Shown piece after piece: positions 1 to 9,471 of a stretch of DNA of 64,000 nucleotides. The notes beneath the pieces were generated by a model, which worked only from the letters and a program-made list of their open reading frames with translations, was not told the DNA's origin and made no database searches. Source of the DNA: Candidatus Bandiella numerosa (lineage in GTDB: Bacteria > Pseudomonadota > Alphaproteobacteria > Rickettsiales > Midichloriaceae). The stretch spans positions 1 to 64,000 of the forward strand of contig NZ_CP104164.1 of assembly GCF_029981845.1 (NCBI RefSeq). The letters are read 5' to 3'. The stretch's first letter is position 1; each line of letters begins with the position of its first letter. Made by a program: the position numbers and the translations under genes.

Positions 1-240
1 CTCTTTGAAATTTTTCTTAAATTTATTCAAAAAAAATACTTGCGTTGCCTACTCTATTCCATATTATATTCCACCACTTCCCTATCATATCCCACACCTA
101 CAGATAGTTACATTGACTTTGCTACTTTATAAATGGTTACTTAGTTATTTACTATAGTCACACATTATCAAAATATATATTGAACGAAAAAAAAATGAAA
201 AGGCCAAGGAAAAAAATAATATGGGAATGTTGTAGGCTGG
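1..240. other. Left-edge non-coding stretch
   Basis: No open frame with coding character was seen on either strand, and no tRNA fold or clear hairpin with a T-run. It lies downstream of the two minus-strand tRNAs. It may be the leader of a gene outside the window, but nothing here supports a specific call. Confidence 0.4.
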
Positions 241-316
241 TGGTGCCCAGAGGCGGAATCGAACCACCGACACAAGGATTTTCAGTCCTTTGCTCTACCG
301 ACTGAGCTACCTGGGC
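241..316 (-). tRNA. tRNA-Phe (GAA)
   Basis: Read on the minus strand this folds as a complete cloverleaf: 7-bp acceptor stem GCCCAGG/TCTGGGC (with one G-T pair), D arm GCTC..GAGC, anticodon stem AAGGA/TCCTT around loop CTGAAAA with anticodon GAA, a T arm with GGTTCGATTCC, and an encoded CCA at 241-243. The GAA anticodon reads phenylalanine codons. It lies 29 bases downstream of tRNA-Glu on the same strand, so the two are probably one transcript. Confidence 0.97.
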
Positions 317-345
317 AAGTTAAACATGCCAGTATTAAATATTTC

Positions 346-421
346 TGGCGACCCCTACGGGATTCGAACCCGTATTGCCACCGTGAAAGGGTGGAGTCCT
401 AAACCGTTAGACGAAGGGGTC
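346..421 (-). tRNA. tRNA-Glu (UUC)
   Basis: On the minus strand the acceptor stem GACCCCT/AGGGGTC, anticodon stem CCACC/GGTGG with loop CTTTCAC (anticodon TTC), T arm GGTTCGAATCC and encoded CCA at 346-348 make a standard tRNA-Glu. In organisms that make Gln-tRNA indirectly, GltX also charges tRNA-Gln with Glu for GatCAB; gltX and gatA are both in this window. It is likely co-transcribed with the downstream tRNA-Phe. Confidence 0.97.
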
Positions 422-532
422 TAAGTAGGGAAGACTACATATAAATCTCAAAAAATTCAAATAGTTTTTTTAAAAAAATTGATATTCTTGTTATTTTTAT
501 TTTTTAGTCACATTTTGTTGATGTTTAAATCT

Positions 533-2041
533 TTATCTAAAATGATTAAAAATCTTTATTTTGAACAGATAACATATTGACATATAGCTGATAAAACCAA
601 CCATCATCTCAAAAATCAATAATAAAAACTTGCTCTCTAGATTAACAATATTTTCATATATATACATGGAAGATATCATGACCATTGATGCAAAAAAATA
701 TTTTATTATTTCAGGTATAATAAATTTTTGAAGCTTAAATTGTAAAATTCTATGAGCAAAAAATACTAAAATTATAATATTTACCCAACCCGATACAACA
801 TTTGCAATTGCAACACCTAAGTATTGCAACTGACTCATTAATGTAATACTTATTATAATGTTGATTAACATGCAGGTGATAGATATTACTACCGGTACTT
901 TTGTGTTAAATTTGGCATAAAATTTTGTTTGGAATAATTTAATCAATATAAATGCCGGCAAACCAAATATTAATATTTTTAAAGTTTCTGACGTGTGAAT
1001 AGTGCTATCATTTGTAAATTCTCCCCTTTCAAATAAAGTATAAATAACATTTTTTGATAGAAAAAATAATGCTATAGTGGCAGGAATTGTAAACATCATA
1101 ACAAGATTTATTGCATTATTTTGCAAGCTATTTGTAGCATCCTCATCACCTTTAGATTTAATTTTTTTTGTAAGCATCGGTAGCATTACAGTTCCAATCG
1201 CTGTACCAATTAGCGCAAGTGGCAATTGCACAATTCTATCTGCGTAATATAAATATGACAACCCTCCAGGGAAAAACGAAAGTATTATCATGCTAAACCA
1301 GGTGTTAATATGGGTTATTCCAGATGATATAATAATTGGAACTATATTTTTTAAAATTTTTGTGATTTTTTTATTAACTTCTATTTTAAAAAATTTTAAT
1401 TTGCACCCGTACTTAAACAGAAAAAACACCATCCATAATAGTTCTAATACACCACCTATTAAAGTAGCAATTGAAATGCTGTGTGCACTTGTTTCAAATA
1501 CATCTAGAGTTATCAATAAAGCAATAATTACAATATTTAAGATTACTGGTGCAATTGCAAATGGGAAAAATTTGTTAAAGCTGTTAAGTATTCCACCATA
1601 AAATGCTGCTAAAGAAATGCAAAATAAATATGGGAACGTTATTCTTCCGAACAGCACTGCCAAATTATATATTTGAACATTATCCCTGAAACCTGGAGTT
1701 GAATACCAAATTACCTGAGGCATAAACACAATGACTACCAAACAAAATATTGCTAGTGCAATTATCAATAATAAATGTACTTTAGATGCAAATTCTAAAG
1801 CTTTTTGCCTTCCATGATTTTTTAATTCTTTTGAAAATTCAGGGACAAAAACTAAATTAAGGGCACCTTCAGCAAATATATTTCTGAACATATTAGCAAG
1901 CCTAAAAGCTGCTATAAAAGCATCATTAAGCAAACCTGTGCCAAGCTTTGCAGCAATAACAATATCCCTAACATAACCAAATATTCTAGAAATTAATGTG
2001 CATAAGCTTACAACAAACGTTGATCTAATTAATTTACTCAC
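533..2041 (-). CDS. murJ: Lipid II flippase MurJ (MviN)
   Basis: The 502-residue, very hydrophobic protein with about 14 predicted membrane helices matches the MurJ/MviN family throughout. The N-terminal signature runs from SRIFGYVRD through AFRLANMFRNIFAEG (about residues 18-62), including the arginines that line the central cavity in this family. MurJ flips lipid II across the inner membrane for peptidoglycan assembly. The start is GTG at 2041, giving MSKLIRSTF. It is the last gene of a minus-strand run after glmM (4-base gap), so precursor synthesis (GlmM) and export (MurJ) are adjacent. No clear terminator is visible in the 110 bases between it and tRNA-Glu. Confidence 0.96.
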   Translation of the reverse strand: MSKLIRSTFVVSLCTLISRIFGYVRDIVIAAKLGTGLLNDAFIAAFRLANMFRNIFAEGALNLVFVPEFSKELKNHGRQKALEFASKVHLLLIIALAIFCLVVIVFMPQVIWYSTPGFRDNVQIYNLAVLFGRITFPYLFCISLAAFYGGILNSFNKFFPFAIAPVILNIVIIALLITLDVFETSAHSISIATLIGGVLELLWMVFFLFKYGCKLKFFKIEVNKKITKILKNIVPIIISSGITHINTWFSMIILSFFPGGLSYLYYADRIVQLPLALIGTAIGTVMLPMLTKKIKSKGDEDATNSLQNNAINLVMMFTIPATIALFFLSKNVIYTLFERGEFTNDSTIHTSETLKILIFGLPAFILIKLFQTKFYAKFNTKVPVVISITCMLINIIISITLMSQLQYLGVAIANVVSGWVNIIILVFFAHRILQFKLQKFIIPEIIKYFFASMVMISSMYIYENIVNLESKFLLLIFEMMVGFISYMSICYLFKIKIFNHFR

Positions 2042-2045
2042 TTTT

Positions 2046-3377
2046 TCAAACGATTGATTTTACTATTTCATCGTGTATTTTTTGAATTTTTAACTTTTCC
2101 TTACCCTCAACCAATACCCTAATCAGCGCTTCTGTTCCAGATTTTCTAACAACTATTTTTAAATCTGGATTGTTAACAATGATATTATTTATATCATTGT
2201 TAACAGAAACTTTTAATAAAGGATTTTTATCGTCAAACCTTATATTTGATTTAATTTGTGGGTTGAGCTTAAAAATTTTTACCAAATCGCTTAATTTTTC
2301 CCCACTCTCAACTAATATAGCAAGTATTTGAAGAGCAGACACAATTCCATCACCTGTACTTGAGTAATCTGAAAAAATTATATGCCCAGACTCTTCTCCG
2401 CCAAAATTTAAGTTATTTTTAACCATCAGTTCATGCACCTTTATATCACCTACTTCAGAATAAATGGTTTTTATTCCTATATTTTTTAAATATTCTTCTA
2501 GTGCTAAATTTGAAACTTTAGTGACCACAATAGAGTCACCCTTCAATTTGCGATGAACTTTAAGATGAGTTGCGATCATAGCTATTATATATTCACCTGG
2601 AATTATCTGTCCTTTTTCGTCACAAATTACAATTCTGTCTGCATCTCCATCCAATGCTATACCAATATCTGACTTACTTTCAAACACTTTCTCGCATAAA
2701 TTTTTTGGATACATTGAGCCACAATTATCATTTATATTAAACCCATTAGGTTCACAAGAGAGCTTTGTTACTTCAGCTCCTAATTCCCATAATATAGTTG
2801 GTGCTAACTTATATGCACTGCCATTTGCGCAATCAAGAACAATTTTAACACCCGATAGCGTGAAATTCTTTGGAAAAGACCTCTTTACAAATTCAATATA
2901 CCTACCAGGTGCATCATCTAGTCTTTTGGCTCTGCCCAATTTCGATGGTTCAGCAAGGCCCTCATTCAATTTTTCACTAAATATTAATTCTTCAATTTTT
3001 TGCCTGGAAATTATATCGAGTTTATGACCATCTTTATTAAACAGTTTAACTCCATTATCGTGATATGGATTATGTGATGCTGTAATCATGATTCCAAAAT
3101 CAGCTCTTAGTGACTTTATTAAAATAGGTACAGATGGCGTAGGCATTGGACCGACCAAAATAACATCCGCCCCTGTTGATATTACTCCAGCTGTTAAAGC
3201 AGGTTCTATCATATAGCCTGATAGCCTAGTATCTTTTGCTATCACGACCCTTCTTTTTGAATTCTTAGCTCCTATAGAAACTCCAATTGCTGTACCTATT
3301 TTTAAAGCAATATCTGCCGTAATTGGAAATTTATTAACTAACCCTCTAATTCCATCGGTTCCAAAAATTGACGACAT
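2046..3377 (-). CDS. glmM: Phosphoglucosamine mutase GlmM
   Basis: This enzyme converts glucosamine-6-phosphate to glucosamine-1-phosphate for UDP-GlcNAc synthesis, feeding both peptidoglycan and lipid A. The 443-residue length is normal for the family. Visible motifs are the N-terminal FGTDGIRG (about residues 5-12), the phosphoserine loop TASHNPYHDNG with the active Ser at 101, the metal-binding loop DGDADR near 243-248, and the sugar-binding GGEESGH and C-terminal RKSGTEALIRV. The start is ATG at 3377. It sits between ychF (12-base gap) and murJ on the same strand, an envelope-precursor pair. Confidence 0.97.
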   Translation of the reverse strand: MSSIFGTDGIRGLVNKFPITADIALKIGTAIGVSIGAKNSKRRVVIAKDTRLSGYMIEPALTAGVISTGADVILVGPMPTPSVPILIKSLRADFGIMITASHNPYHDNGVKLFNKDGHKLDIISRQKIEELIFSEKLNEGLAEPSKLGRAKRLDDAPGRYIEFVKRSFPKNFTLSGVKIVLDCANGSAYKLAPTILWELGAEVTKLSCEPNGFNINDNCGSMYPKNLCEKVFESKSDIGIALDGDADRIVICDEKGQIIPGEYIIAMIATHLKVHRKLKGDSIVVTKVSNLALEEYLKNIGIKTIYSEVGDIKVHELMVKNNLNFGGEESGHIIFSDYSSTGDGIVSALQILAILVESGEKLSDLVKIFKLNPQIKSNIRFDDKNPLLKVSVNNDINNIIVNNPDLKIVVRKSGTEALIRVLVEGKEKLKIQKIHDEIVKSIV

Positions 3378-3389
3378 ATTTTTAATTAT

Positions 3390-4499
3390 TTATTTTTTTG
3401 ATTTTGATACATTGAACCTAAATAGCATCACATCACCATCATTCACAAAATAATCTCTTCCCTCTTGCCTTAATTTACCTACTTCTCTCGCCCCATGCTC
3501 TCCATTATACTTGATGTAATCATCATAAGATATTGTTTCTGCACAAATAAATCCAGTTTCAAAATCTGTATGAATTATTCCAGCCGCCTTTTGTGCAGTA
3601 GTACCTCTCTTAAAAGTCCAAGCTCTAGTCTCTTGTGGTCCTACAGTAAAATATGTATTCAGATTGAGAATTTTATAGCCTGCTTTAACTACTCTGTTTA
3701 ACCCACTTTCATCAAGTCCCAATTCATTTAAAAATTCTTTTTTCTCAGCATCATCATTAAGGTTAGAAATTTCTTCCTCAATTTTTGCTGATATATTGAT
3801 ACTAACAGCATTTTGCTTTATAGCTTTTTGCTCAACAAGTTTTGAAAATTCATTACCGTTTAAAACACAATCTTCTTCAACATTACATATATAGAAAAAT
3901 GGTTTAGAAGTTAATAAATTTAGAGTTTTAACCTTTTCCTCATTGCTTTCATTCATAAACATCCTTGCAGGATTTCCTGAATCAAGAATCGGGAGCATCT
4001 GGTTGATTAATGATACAATCTCAGCTAGGGATTTATCTTGTTTTGCTTTTTTCTCAATTGTTTTTAGTTGTCTATTGAGGCTCTCTATATCAGCTAAAAT
4101 TAATTCTGTTTCTATAATTTCAGTATCCCTAATTGGATCCACATTACCTTCAACATGCGTAATATCATCATCATAAAAACATCTTACCATATATACTATG
4201 GAATCAACGTTTCTAATATGGGCTAGAAATTTATTACCCAGCCCCTCTCCTTTACTCGCTCCTTTAACAATTCCCGCAATATCTACAAATTCCATTTGCG
4301 TAGATATTATTTTTTTAGATCCTGCAATATCGGAAAGCTTTTTTAATCTTTCATCAGGTACCAAAACTAACCCATTATTTGGCTCAATAGTACAGAACGG
4401 ATAATTGGCTGCACTCGCTTGCTGACTGCTAGTTAAAGCATTAAATAAAGTAGATTTACCAACATTTGGCAATCCAACAATTCCGCATTTAAATCCCAT
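3390..4499 (-). CDS. ychF: Redox-regulated ATPase YchF (OLA1 family)
   Basis: The 369-residue protein belongs to the universally conserved Obg-related family, which binds ribosomes and prefers ATP. The P-loop GLPNVGKSTLF is at residues 9-19 and the G3 motif DIAGIVKGAS near 73. At the G4 position the usual NKxD is replaced by NVEE, the change that accounts for ATP preference. The C-terminal TGS-type domain (AWTFKRGTTAQKAAGIIHTDFE) ends at the normal place. It lies 4 bases after the solute-binding protein gene and 12 bases before glmM. Confidence 0.97.
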   Translation of the reverse strand: MGFKCGIVGLPNVGKSTLFNALTSSQQASAANYPFCTIEPNNGLVLVPDERLKKLSDIAGSKKIISTQMEFVDIAGIVKGASKGEGLGNKFLAHIRNVDSIVYMVRCFYDDDITHVEGNVDPIRDTEIIETELILADIESLNRQLKTIEKKAKQDKSLAEIVSLINQMLPILDSGNPARMFMNESNEEKVKTLNLLTSKPFFYICNVEEDCVLNGNEFSKLVEQKAIKQNAVSINISAKIEEEISNLNDDAEKKEFLNELGLDESGLNRVVKAGYKILNLNTYFTVGPQETRAWTFKRGTTAQKAAGIIHTDFETGFICAETISYDDYIKYNGEHGAREVGKLRQEGRDYFVNDGDVMLFRFNVSKSKK

Positions 4500-4503
4500 T
4501 CAC

Positions 4504-5298
4504 TTATCTTAAATGCCACTTCCTAAGAAGCTCTTGAATTTGACCATCTGCATTCAGATCTTCTATACTTTTATTTATTTCATTCACAAAGCTAGAACCT
4601 TTTTTAACTCCAATAGCATAGCTATTTTCTTCTTCATCAATATACACATTATCCTCTACAGATTCAGACTTAAGCTCTGGCATATTTTTGATAAAATTTG
4701 GTGCCTGCGCGTCCTCTACTATTAAAGCATTAATCTCTCCAAGTTTGAGCTTTTCAAGCAAAAGGAAATTTGAACCCAAAGAAACAATTTCAAGAGATTT
4801 ATCAGAAGATTCATTATAATTGTTAACAAAACTCTCCATTGTACTACCTGTTTGCACACCAATTTTTGCGTTTTTAGGAAAATCATCTAGCGTTTTCGCA
4901 TCATTATCCTTTGTAGTAATTATAGCAAAAGTACTTGCATAGTACGGATCTGAAAAACTAACATTTTTTTCTCTTTCAGGATTTTTAGAAAGACTGGATA
5001 TAATTAAGTTAATCTTACCAGAGTTTAATGAAGGAATAAGCGAAGAGAATTCCATTTCTTTAATTTCAATTTTTTTACCCATCTTTTCTCCAAGTATATG
5101 CATAAAATCTATATCAAAACCAACAATCTTACCATCTTCTGTATATTCAAAAGGGGGGTAATCAGGACTCACACCCACAACTAAAACATCACCCTCTGAA
5201 TTACTTATATTTTTTTGCAACCTAGTTACAAAGAAAATTGCCAAAACAATAATTAATACAGATATTGCTAATACTGCTAATTTATAAGACTTACTCAT
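4504..5298 (-). CDS. Amino-acid-type ABC transporter substrate-binding protein
   Basis: The 264-residue protein has a single N-terminal hydrophobic helix (about 7-25) followed by a type 3 periplasmic-binding-protein domain. Supporting features are VVGVSPDYPPFEY, the GFDIDFMHILGEKMG segment typical of polar-amino-acid binding proteins, SFSDPYYAS, and IGVQTGST. No lipobox cysteine and no clear signal-peptidase site is seen, so it may stay anchored to the inner membrane. No permease or ATPase gene is nearby, so it must work with components encoded elsewhere. It is the first gene of the run ychF-glmM-murJ. Ligand specificity cannot be read from sequence; glutamine or arginine is plausible. Confidence 0.85.
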   Translation of the reverse strand: MSKSYKLAVLAISVLIIVLAIFFVTRLQKNISNSEGDVLVVGVSPDYPPFEYTEDGKIVGFDIDFMHILGEKMGKKIEIKEMEFSSLIPSLNSGKINLIISSLSKNPEREKNVSFSDPYYASTFAIITTKDNDAKTLDDFPKNAKIGVQTGSTMESFVNNYNESSDKSLEIVSLGSNFLLLEKLKLGEINALIVEDAQAPNFIKNMPELKSESVEDNVYIDEEENSYAIGVKKGSSFVNEINKSIEDLNADGQIQELLRKWHLR

Positions 5299-5493
5299 AG
5301 TAAAAAATTGAAAAAATATTTAGGTATATTATACTAAATAATAATAATAACACAACTTTTAAAAAATTAAGCGGTCTAAATAGCACTAAATGTTTTATGC
5401 CCATCCATTAACTCCAATTTAATAAAATCTACATTAACAAGTTTAATACTTCTCTATAAATTTCTTTATTCCTAATATAAAAGCTTTATACTC

Positions 5494-5522
5494 CTTGATA
5501 TACAAAAATTCTACACTATTTT
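5494..5522 (+). promoter_or_regulatory. Possible dnaJ promoter
   Basis: Upstream of dnaJ, CTTG at 5494 is followed 18 bases later by CTATTTT at 5516. This resembles the alphaproteobacterial heat-shock sigma-32 pattern (CTTG, then a CTAT-type -10). The same bases can be read as a sigma-70 pair TTGATA / TATTTT with a 16-base spacer. Both readings are inference; the heat-shock role of DnaJ makes the first attractive. Confidence 0.3.
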
Positions 5523-5576
5523 TATTGGATATTAATATATAATCAATTTTTATAAATAGTAATTAAGTAAGAATAA

Positions 5577-6722
5577 ATGGCAGAAAAAGATTATTATAAA
5601 ACTCTGGAAGTTAATAAGAATGCAACTCCTGACGAAATAAAAAAAGCCTTCAGAAAATTAGCTTTAAAACATCATCCTGATAAAAATCAGGGTAAAAAAG
5701 AGTCTGAGAAAAAATTTAAAGAACTTAATGAAGCTTATGAAGTCTTAAAAGATCCGCAAAAAAAAGCTGCATATGATAGATATGGAAGTGCTGGCGTTAA
5801 CAATAGCGCAAGTGGCTTTAGCTCTCAAGCTGGTGGATTTGAAGATTTTGCAGACGTTTTTGGTGATATATTTGGTGATTTTATGGGAAGAGGTAAAAAC
5901 TCATCACAATCAAATAGAGAAAGTCAATTTAGAGGTGCAGATTTAAGATACAATACAGAAATTACCTTAGAAGATGCATACAAAGGCTTAAATAGGAATA
6001 TTAAATTCAGAACTGCATGCAAATGTGATGAGTGTAGTGGAAGGGGAACAAAAGCAAAAACTGGAACCAAAGCCTGTTCTACATGTCATGGTTCTGGTAA
6101 AGTAAGATATCAGCAAGGTTTTTTTATGATAGAGAAGGCCTGTGCAAGTTGCTCTGGCTCAGGAGTAATAATTAAGGACCCATGTGACAAATGCAGAGGA
6201 GAAGGCAGATATGAAAAAGAAAAAAGTTTATCAGTACACATACCAAAAGGTATAGATAACGGAGCTAAAATTAGAGTTGCAAATGAGGGCGAAGCAGGGA
6301 TACGTGATGCTCAAGCAGGAGACCTATATATATATATTTCTATAAAACCTCATGAATTTTATCAAAGGGAGAACGCAAATTTACACTGCACTGTACCTAT
6401 AAAAATGACTACAGCTGTCCTCGGAGGATTTATTGAAATTCCAACCATGGATGGCAATATAGCAAAGGTTAACGTTCCTGGTGGCACACAGTTTGGAACA
6501 AAATTAAGAATGCAACTAAAGGGCATGCCAATTATTAATTCAACTAGGTATGGAGATATTTATGTGCATGTTAATGTTGAATTACCTATAAAAGTTACAG
6601 AAAAACAAAAAGAATTGTTAGAGGAGTTTGATAAAATTAATCAATCTGGATCAAATCCAAAATCAGAGGGTTTTTTCGCTAAAGTTAAGAGCTTTGTTTC
6701 AGATTTGAAAAAAAATAATTAA
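5577..6722 (+). CDS. dnaJ: Chaperone protein DnaJ
   Basis: This is a full-length (381-residue) type I Hsp40. The J domain carries HPD at 33-35, followed by a Gly/Phe-rich linker (about 68-125). The zinc-binding region holds four CxxCxGxG-type repeats between about 148 and 210, and then the substrate-binding C-terminal domains. DnaJ delivers unfolded clients to DnaK and stimulates its ATPase. The start is ATG at 5577. In many bacteria dnaJ follows dnaK directly; here dnaK is absent and dnaJ is divergent from the solute-binding protein gene. An ABC exporter follows 11 bases downstream and may be co-transcribed. Confidence 0.98.
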   Translation: MAEKDYYKTLEVNKNATPDEIKKAFRKLALKHHPDKNQGKKESEKKFKELNEAYEVLKDPQKKAAYDRYGSAGVNNSASGFSSQAGGFEDFADVFGDIFGDFMGRGKNSSQSNRESQFRGADLRYNTEITLEDAYKGLNRNIKFRTACKCDECSGRGTKAKTGTKACSTCHGSGKVRYQQGFFMIEKACASCSGSGVIIKDPCDKCRGEGRYEKEKSLSVHIPKGIDNGAKIRVANEGEAGIRDAQAGDLYIYISIKPHEFYQRENANLHCTVPIKMTTAVLGGFIEIPTMDGNIAKVNVPGGTQFGTKLRMQLKGMPIINSTRYGDIYVHVNVELPIKVTEKQKELLEEFDKINQSGSNPKSEGFFAKVKSFVSDLKKNN

Positions 6723-6733
6723 AGTTTATTACA

Positions 6734-7633
6734 ATGTTTTCTATTGATATTAGTGGGTTATCAAAAACTTATAAAAATGGTCACCAAGCACTTAAAGAAA
6801 TAAATTTAAAAGTTAGGAAGGGACAATTTTTAGCTTTGTTAGGCAAAAACGGTGCAGGAAAAACTACCTTTGTTGAAATATTATCTTCCTTAACAAAAAA
6901 ATCAACTGGTACTGTAATAATTGATGGCAAGGACTTAGATAATAATGCTGAATTTGCAAAATTAAAGATTGGCATCGTTCCTCAAGAAGTCAATTTATCT
7001 TTTTTTGAAAAAGTAATGCAAGTATTAATAACTCAAGCAGGATATTTTGGCATAGATAAAGATGTGGCAATCAAAAGAGCAGAAAGGCATTTAAAAGATT
7101 TGGATTTATGGGAAAAAAGAAATCAAGCTGTCATGACATTATCTGGAGGGATGAAAAGAAGACTGATGATAGCAAGAGCATTAATGCATGAACCGGAAAT
7201 AATATTTTTTGATGAGCCAACAGCAGGGGTTGACGCTGAAGTGAGGCAAAAAATATGGAAAATAATGATAGATTTAAATAATGAAGGCAAAACCATTATT
7301 TTAACAACTCATTACTTTGATGAAGCAGAAAGACTATGCGATAGCTTAGCTATTATTTCTAAAGGAGTAATTATAATGAATGATTCATTGAGAAAAATTT
7401 TGAATCAGTGCCCAAAACAAAAATATTTAGTTGAAATAAAAAATGATATAAATCTAACGTTGAATGATAACGCAATTTCACAAATTTCAGATTGCTTATT
7501 TGAAATTTCAGTCAATTTAGAAAATTCTCTTTCAAGTAGTATTAAAAATATAATCAACTATGGAGGGGAAATAATCAGTATAAACCCCAAAAATAACAGG
7601 CTTGAAGAATTATTTTTGAATATAGTAGAGTAA
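6734..7633 (+). CDS. ABC-2 type exporter, ATP-binding protein (YadG-like)
   Basis: The 299-residue ATPase shows Walker A LGKNGAGKTT (residues 36-45), a Q-loop at IVPQE, the signature LSGGMKRR (about 136-143), Walker B IIFFDEPTAGVD (about 156-167) and the H-loop TTHYF. The closest well-known arrangement is E. coli YadG with its membrane partner YadH, and the partner gene here starts 5 bases downstream. The roughly 80-residue C-terminal tail after the NBD is usual for ABC-2 exporters. The exported substrate is unknown. Confidence 0.92.
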   Translation: MFSIDISGLSKTYKNGHQALKEINLKVRKGQFLALLGKNGAGKTTFVEILSSLTKKSTGTVIIDGKDLDNNAEFAKLKIGIVPQEVNLSFFEKVMQVLITQAGYFGIDKDVAIKRAERHLKDLDLWEKRNQAVMTLSGGMKRRLMIARALMHEPEIIFFDEPTAGVDAEVRQKIWKIMIDLNNEGKTIILTTHYFDEAERLCDSLAIISKGVIIMNDSLRKILNQCPKQKYLVEIKNDINLTLNDNAISQISDCLFEISVNLENSLSSSIKNIINYGGEIISINPKNNRLEELFLNIVE

Positions 7634-7638
7634 ATTTT

Positions 7639-8412
7639 ATGAATTACATGATGAATTTGATTGGTTTCAAAACCATCCTTAAAAAAGAAATTATACGAAT
7701 ATTGCGTATATGGCCACAAACATTGATACCACCTATTATCACAACTAGCCTTTATTTCATAATTTTTGGCGAAATATTATTTAAAGACAGGTTTATATTT
7801 GTTGATGGTCAAGAAATTTCTTACAGCCACTATCTGATACCTGGGCTTGTTGCAATGGCAATTATAATTAACTCATACAGCAGCACATCCTCATCTTTTT
7901 TTAGTATAAAATTTCAAAAAAATATTGAAGAACTCTTAGTTTCTCCATTACCAGCGTGGATTATTATACTAGGATATACTTTTGGAGGGCTTTTTAGAGG
8001 CCTTACAAATGGTTTAATGATATTCATCACATCCCTATGCTTTGAACCAACAAGCATTCATTCATATTTGATGTGCTTTTCCATAGCACTATTGATGTCT
8101 TTCTTCTTCTCTATAGCAGGCATTATTAACGCAATTTTTTCTAAAACATTTGATGATATAATGTGGTTTCCTTCATTCATTCTTACTCCAATGGTTTATT
8201 TAGGCGGAGTATTTTTTACAATTGAGATGCTTCCAAATTTTTGGCAATTGGTGACAAAAATCAACCCAATCTACCACTTTATCGATATTTTTAGGCACAG
8301 CTTATTAGGTATTGGCAAATTTAATTACTTATCATTTGTTGTTATTGTGATTTTCAATTTTATACTATTTATCACTGCTATTTATTTTTTTAATAAAAAG
8401 CTACAAAAATAA
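7639..8412 (+). CDS. ABC-2 type exporter, permease (YadH-like)
   Basis: The 257-residue membrane protein has about six hydrophobic segments. Its N-terminus, KKEIIRILRIWPQTLIPPIITTSLYFIIFG, is typical of the YadH/ABC-2 permease family, as are the central NIEELLVSPLPAW loop and the PMVYLGGVFF segment. It forms the membrane channel for the ATPase encoded just upstream. Its 3' side is followed by about 100 bases of non-coding sequence and then a palindromic element. Confidence 0.9.
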   Translation: MNYMMNLIGFKTILKKEIIRILRIWPQTLIPPIITTSLYFIIFGEILFKDRFIFVDGQEISYSHYLIPGLVAMAIIINSYSSTSSSFFSIKFQKNIEELLVSPLPAWIIILGYTFGGLFRGLTNGLMIFITSLCFEPTSIHSYLMCFSIALLMSFFFSIAGIINAIFSKTFDDIMWFPSFILTPMVYLGGVFFTIEMLPNFWQLVTKINPIYHFIDIFRHSLLGIGKFNYLSFVVIVIFNFILFITAIYFFNKKLQK

Positions 8413-8511
8413 CAATAAGCATGCTGCAAAGGCTGTTTAGGAATGTTAGGAAGTGTCCGATATAATATCTCAAGGCAGAAGATCAGCATTTTTTTGAGAG
8501 CAATATTTTTA

Positions 8512-8654
8512 GACCTCTTTCGAAACTCGCTTCTGAAGATAAAATGCTAGGTGATTTAGGTGCAGAGAACCGGAATATACTTGATGTACATTAGGATTTC
8601 GAGCACGAAATCAACGACACAGTTTGTATCAGAAGTAGAGTTTCGAAAAAGTTC
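8512..8654. repeat. Palindromic (MITE-like) element downstream of hslV
   Basis: A segment of about 143 bases is bounded by imperfect inverted repeats of 25-26 bases. The left arm at 8512-8536 shares TTTCGAAACTC and CTTCTGA with the reverse complement of the right arm at 8629-8654. Inside lies a perfect small hairpin, GATTTCG-AGCA-CGAAATC, at 8595-8612. It encodes no protein and ends 2 bases before the hslV stop codon. Size and structure resemble the palindromic or MITE-like elements known from Rickettsia genomes; membership in a named family is not shown. Confidence 0.65.
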
Positions 8655-8656
8655 TA

Positions 8657-9211
8657 TTAAAAACTCACCTTTTTCATTACTGTATTGTGATTAGTATATA
8701 TGCAAATATCTGCTGCAATTTTCATTGCCTTTTTTGCTTTATCCTCAAGCTTTATATTTTTAACATCAGATAGAGCTTTTGCTGCAGCCAGAGCATAATT
8801 TCCTCCAGAGCCAATTGCAGCTATTCCATCTTCTGGCTCTAAAACATCTCCATTACCAGATAATATTAATGTACTTTCCTTATCTGCAACTATTATCATA
8901 GCTTCCAATCTTCTTAAGTATTTATCCAATCTCCAATCTTTTGCAAGCTCCACAGATGCTCTCATTAAATTATGAGAATGCTTATCAAGCTTTTCTTCCA
9001 GTCTACTAAATAATGTAAATGCATCAGCTGTAGCTCCGGCAAATCCAGCTATAATACTATTATTCGCCAAAGCCCTAATTTTATTAGCCGTACTTTTTAT
9101 TACTGTGTGACCAAGACTAACTTGCCCATCCCCAATTATGATAACCTGCTTGTCATCTCTAATACAAAGGATAGTAGTAGCGTGCCAACTAGGCATTTTG
9201 TTATCGGACAT
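8657..9211 (-). CDS. hslV: ATP-dependent protease subunit HslV
   Basis: This is the threonine peptidase of the HslUV (ClpYQ) two-ring protease. After an 11-residue propeptide the mature N-terminus would be TTILCIRDD (Thr12). Other family features are IIGDGQVSLG, AGFAGATADAFTLF, and the C-terminal ICIYTNHN. At 184 residues the length is normal. The last residues (MKKVSF) differ from the usual ending, and the stop codon almost touches the palindromic element, which may have reshaped the 3' end. The partner ATPase gene hslU, normally the next gene, is not here. Confidence 0.96.
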   Translation of the reverse strand: MSDNKMPSWHATTILCIRDDKQVIIIGDGQVSLGHTVIKSTANKIRALANNSIIAGFAGATADAFTLFSRLEEKLDKHSHNLMRASVELAKDWRLDKYLRRLEAMIIVADKESTLILSGNGDVLEPEDGIAAIGSGGNYALAAAKALSDVKNIKLEDKAKKAMKIAADICIYTNHNTVMKKVSF

Positions 9212-9471
9212 ATAAAATTAATCAAATTATTTTCACCGTAGGTTAAATCGTCATACTAAATTTGTAAATAGATAATAATCATATATTTCTGTTCCCACTC
9301 CCACTAGAAAATTAGCAATGCTATAATAATGGCTCATAATATAACCCTCATTTATATGTTAAATTTACCCAAGGTCATTATTAAATTTGGGCTTATAATT
9401 GCATTATAGACATGAAGTGTTACAATTATGTTACAGTTACGTTAAGATTGAAGTTTACCCGAAGTGAACCC

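Noticed and set aside
9361..9471. Short repeats TTTACCC and TGTTACA in the spacer upstream of hslV
   Set aside because: Seven-base repeats in A+T-rich DNA are expected by chance and show no regular spacing.
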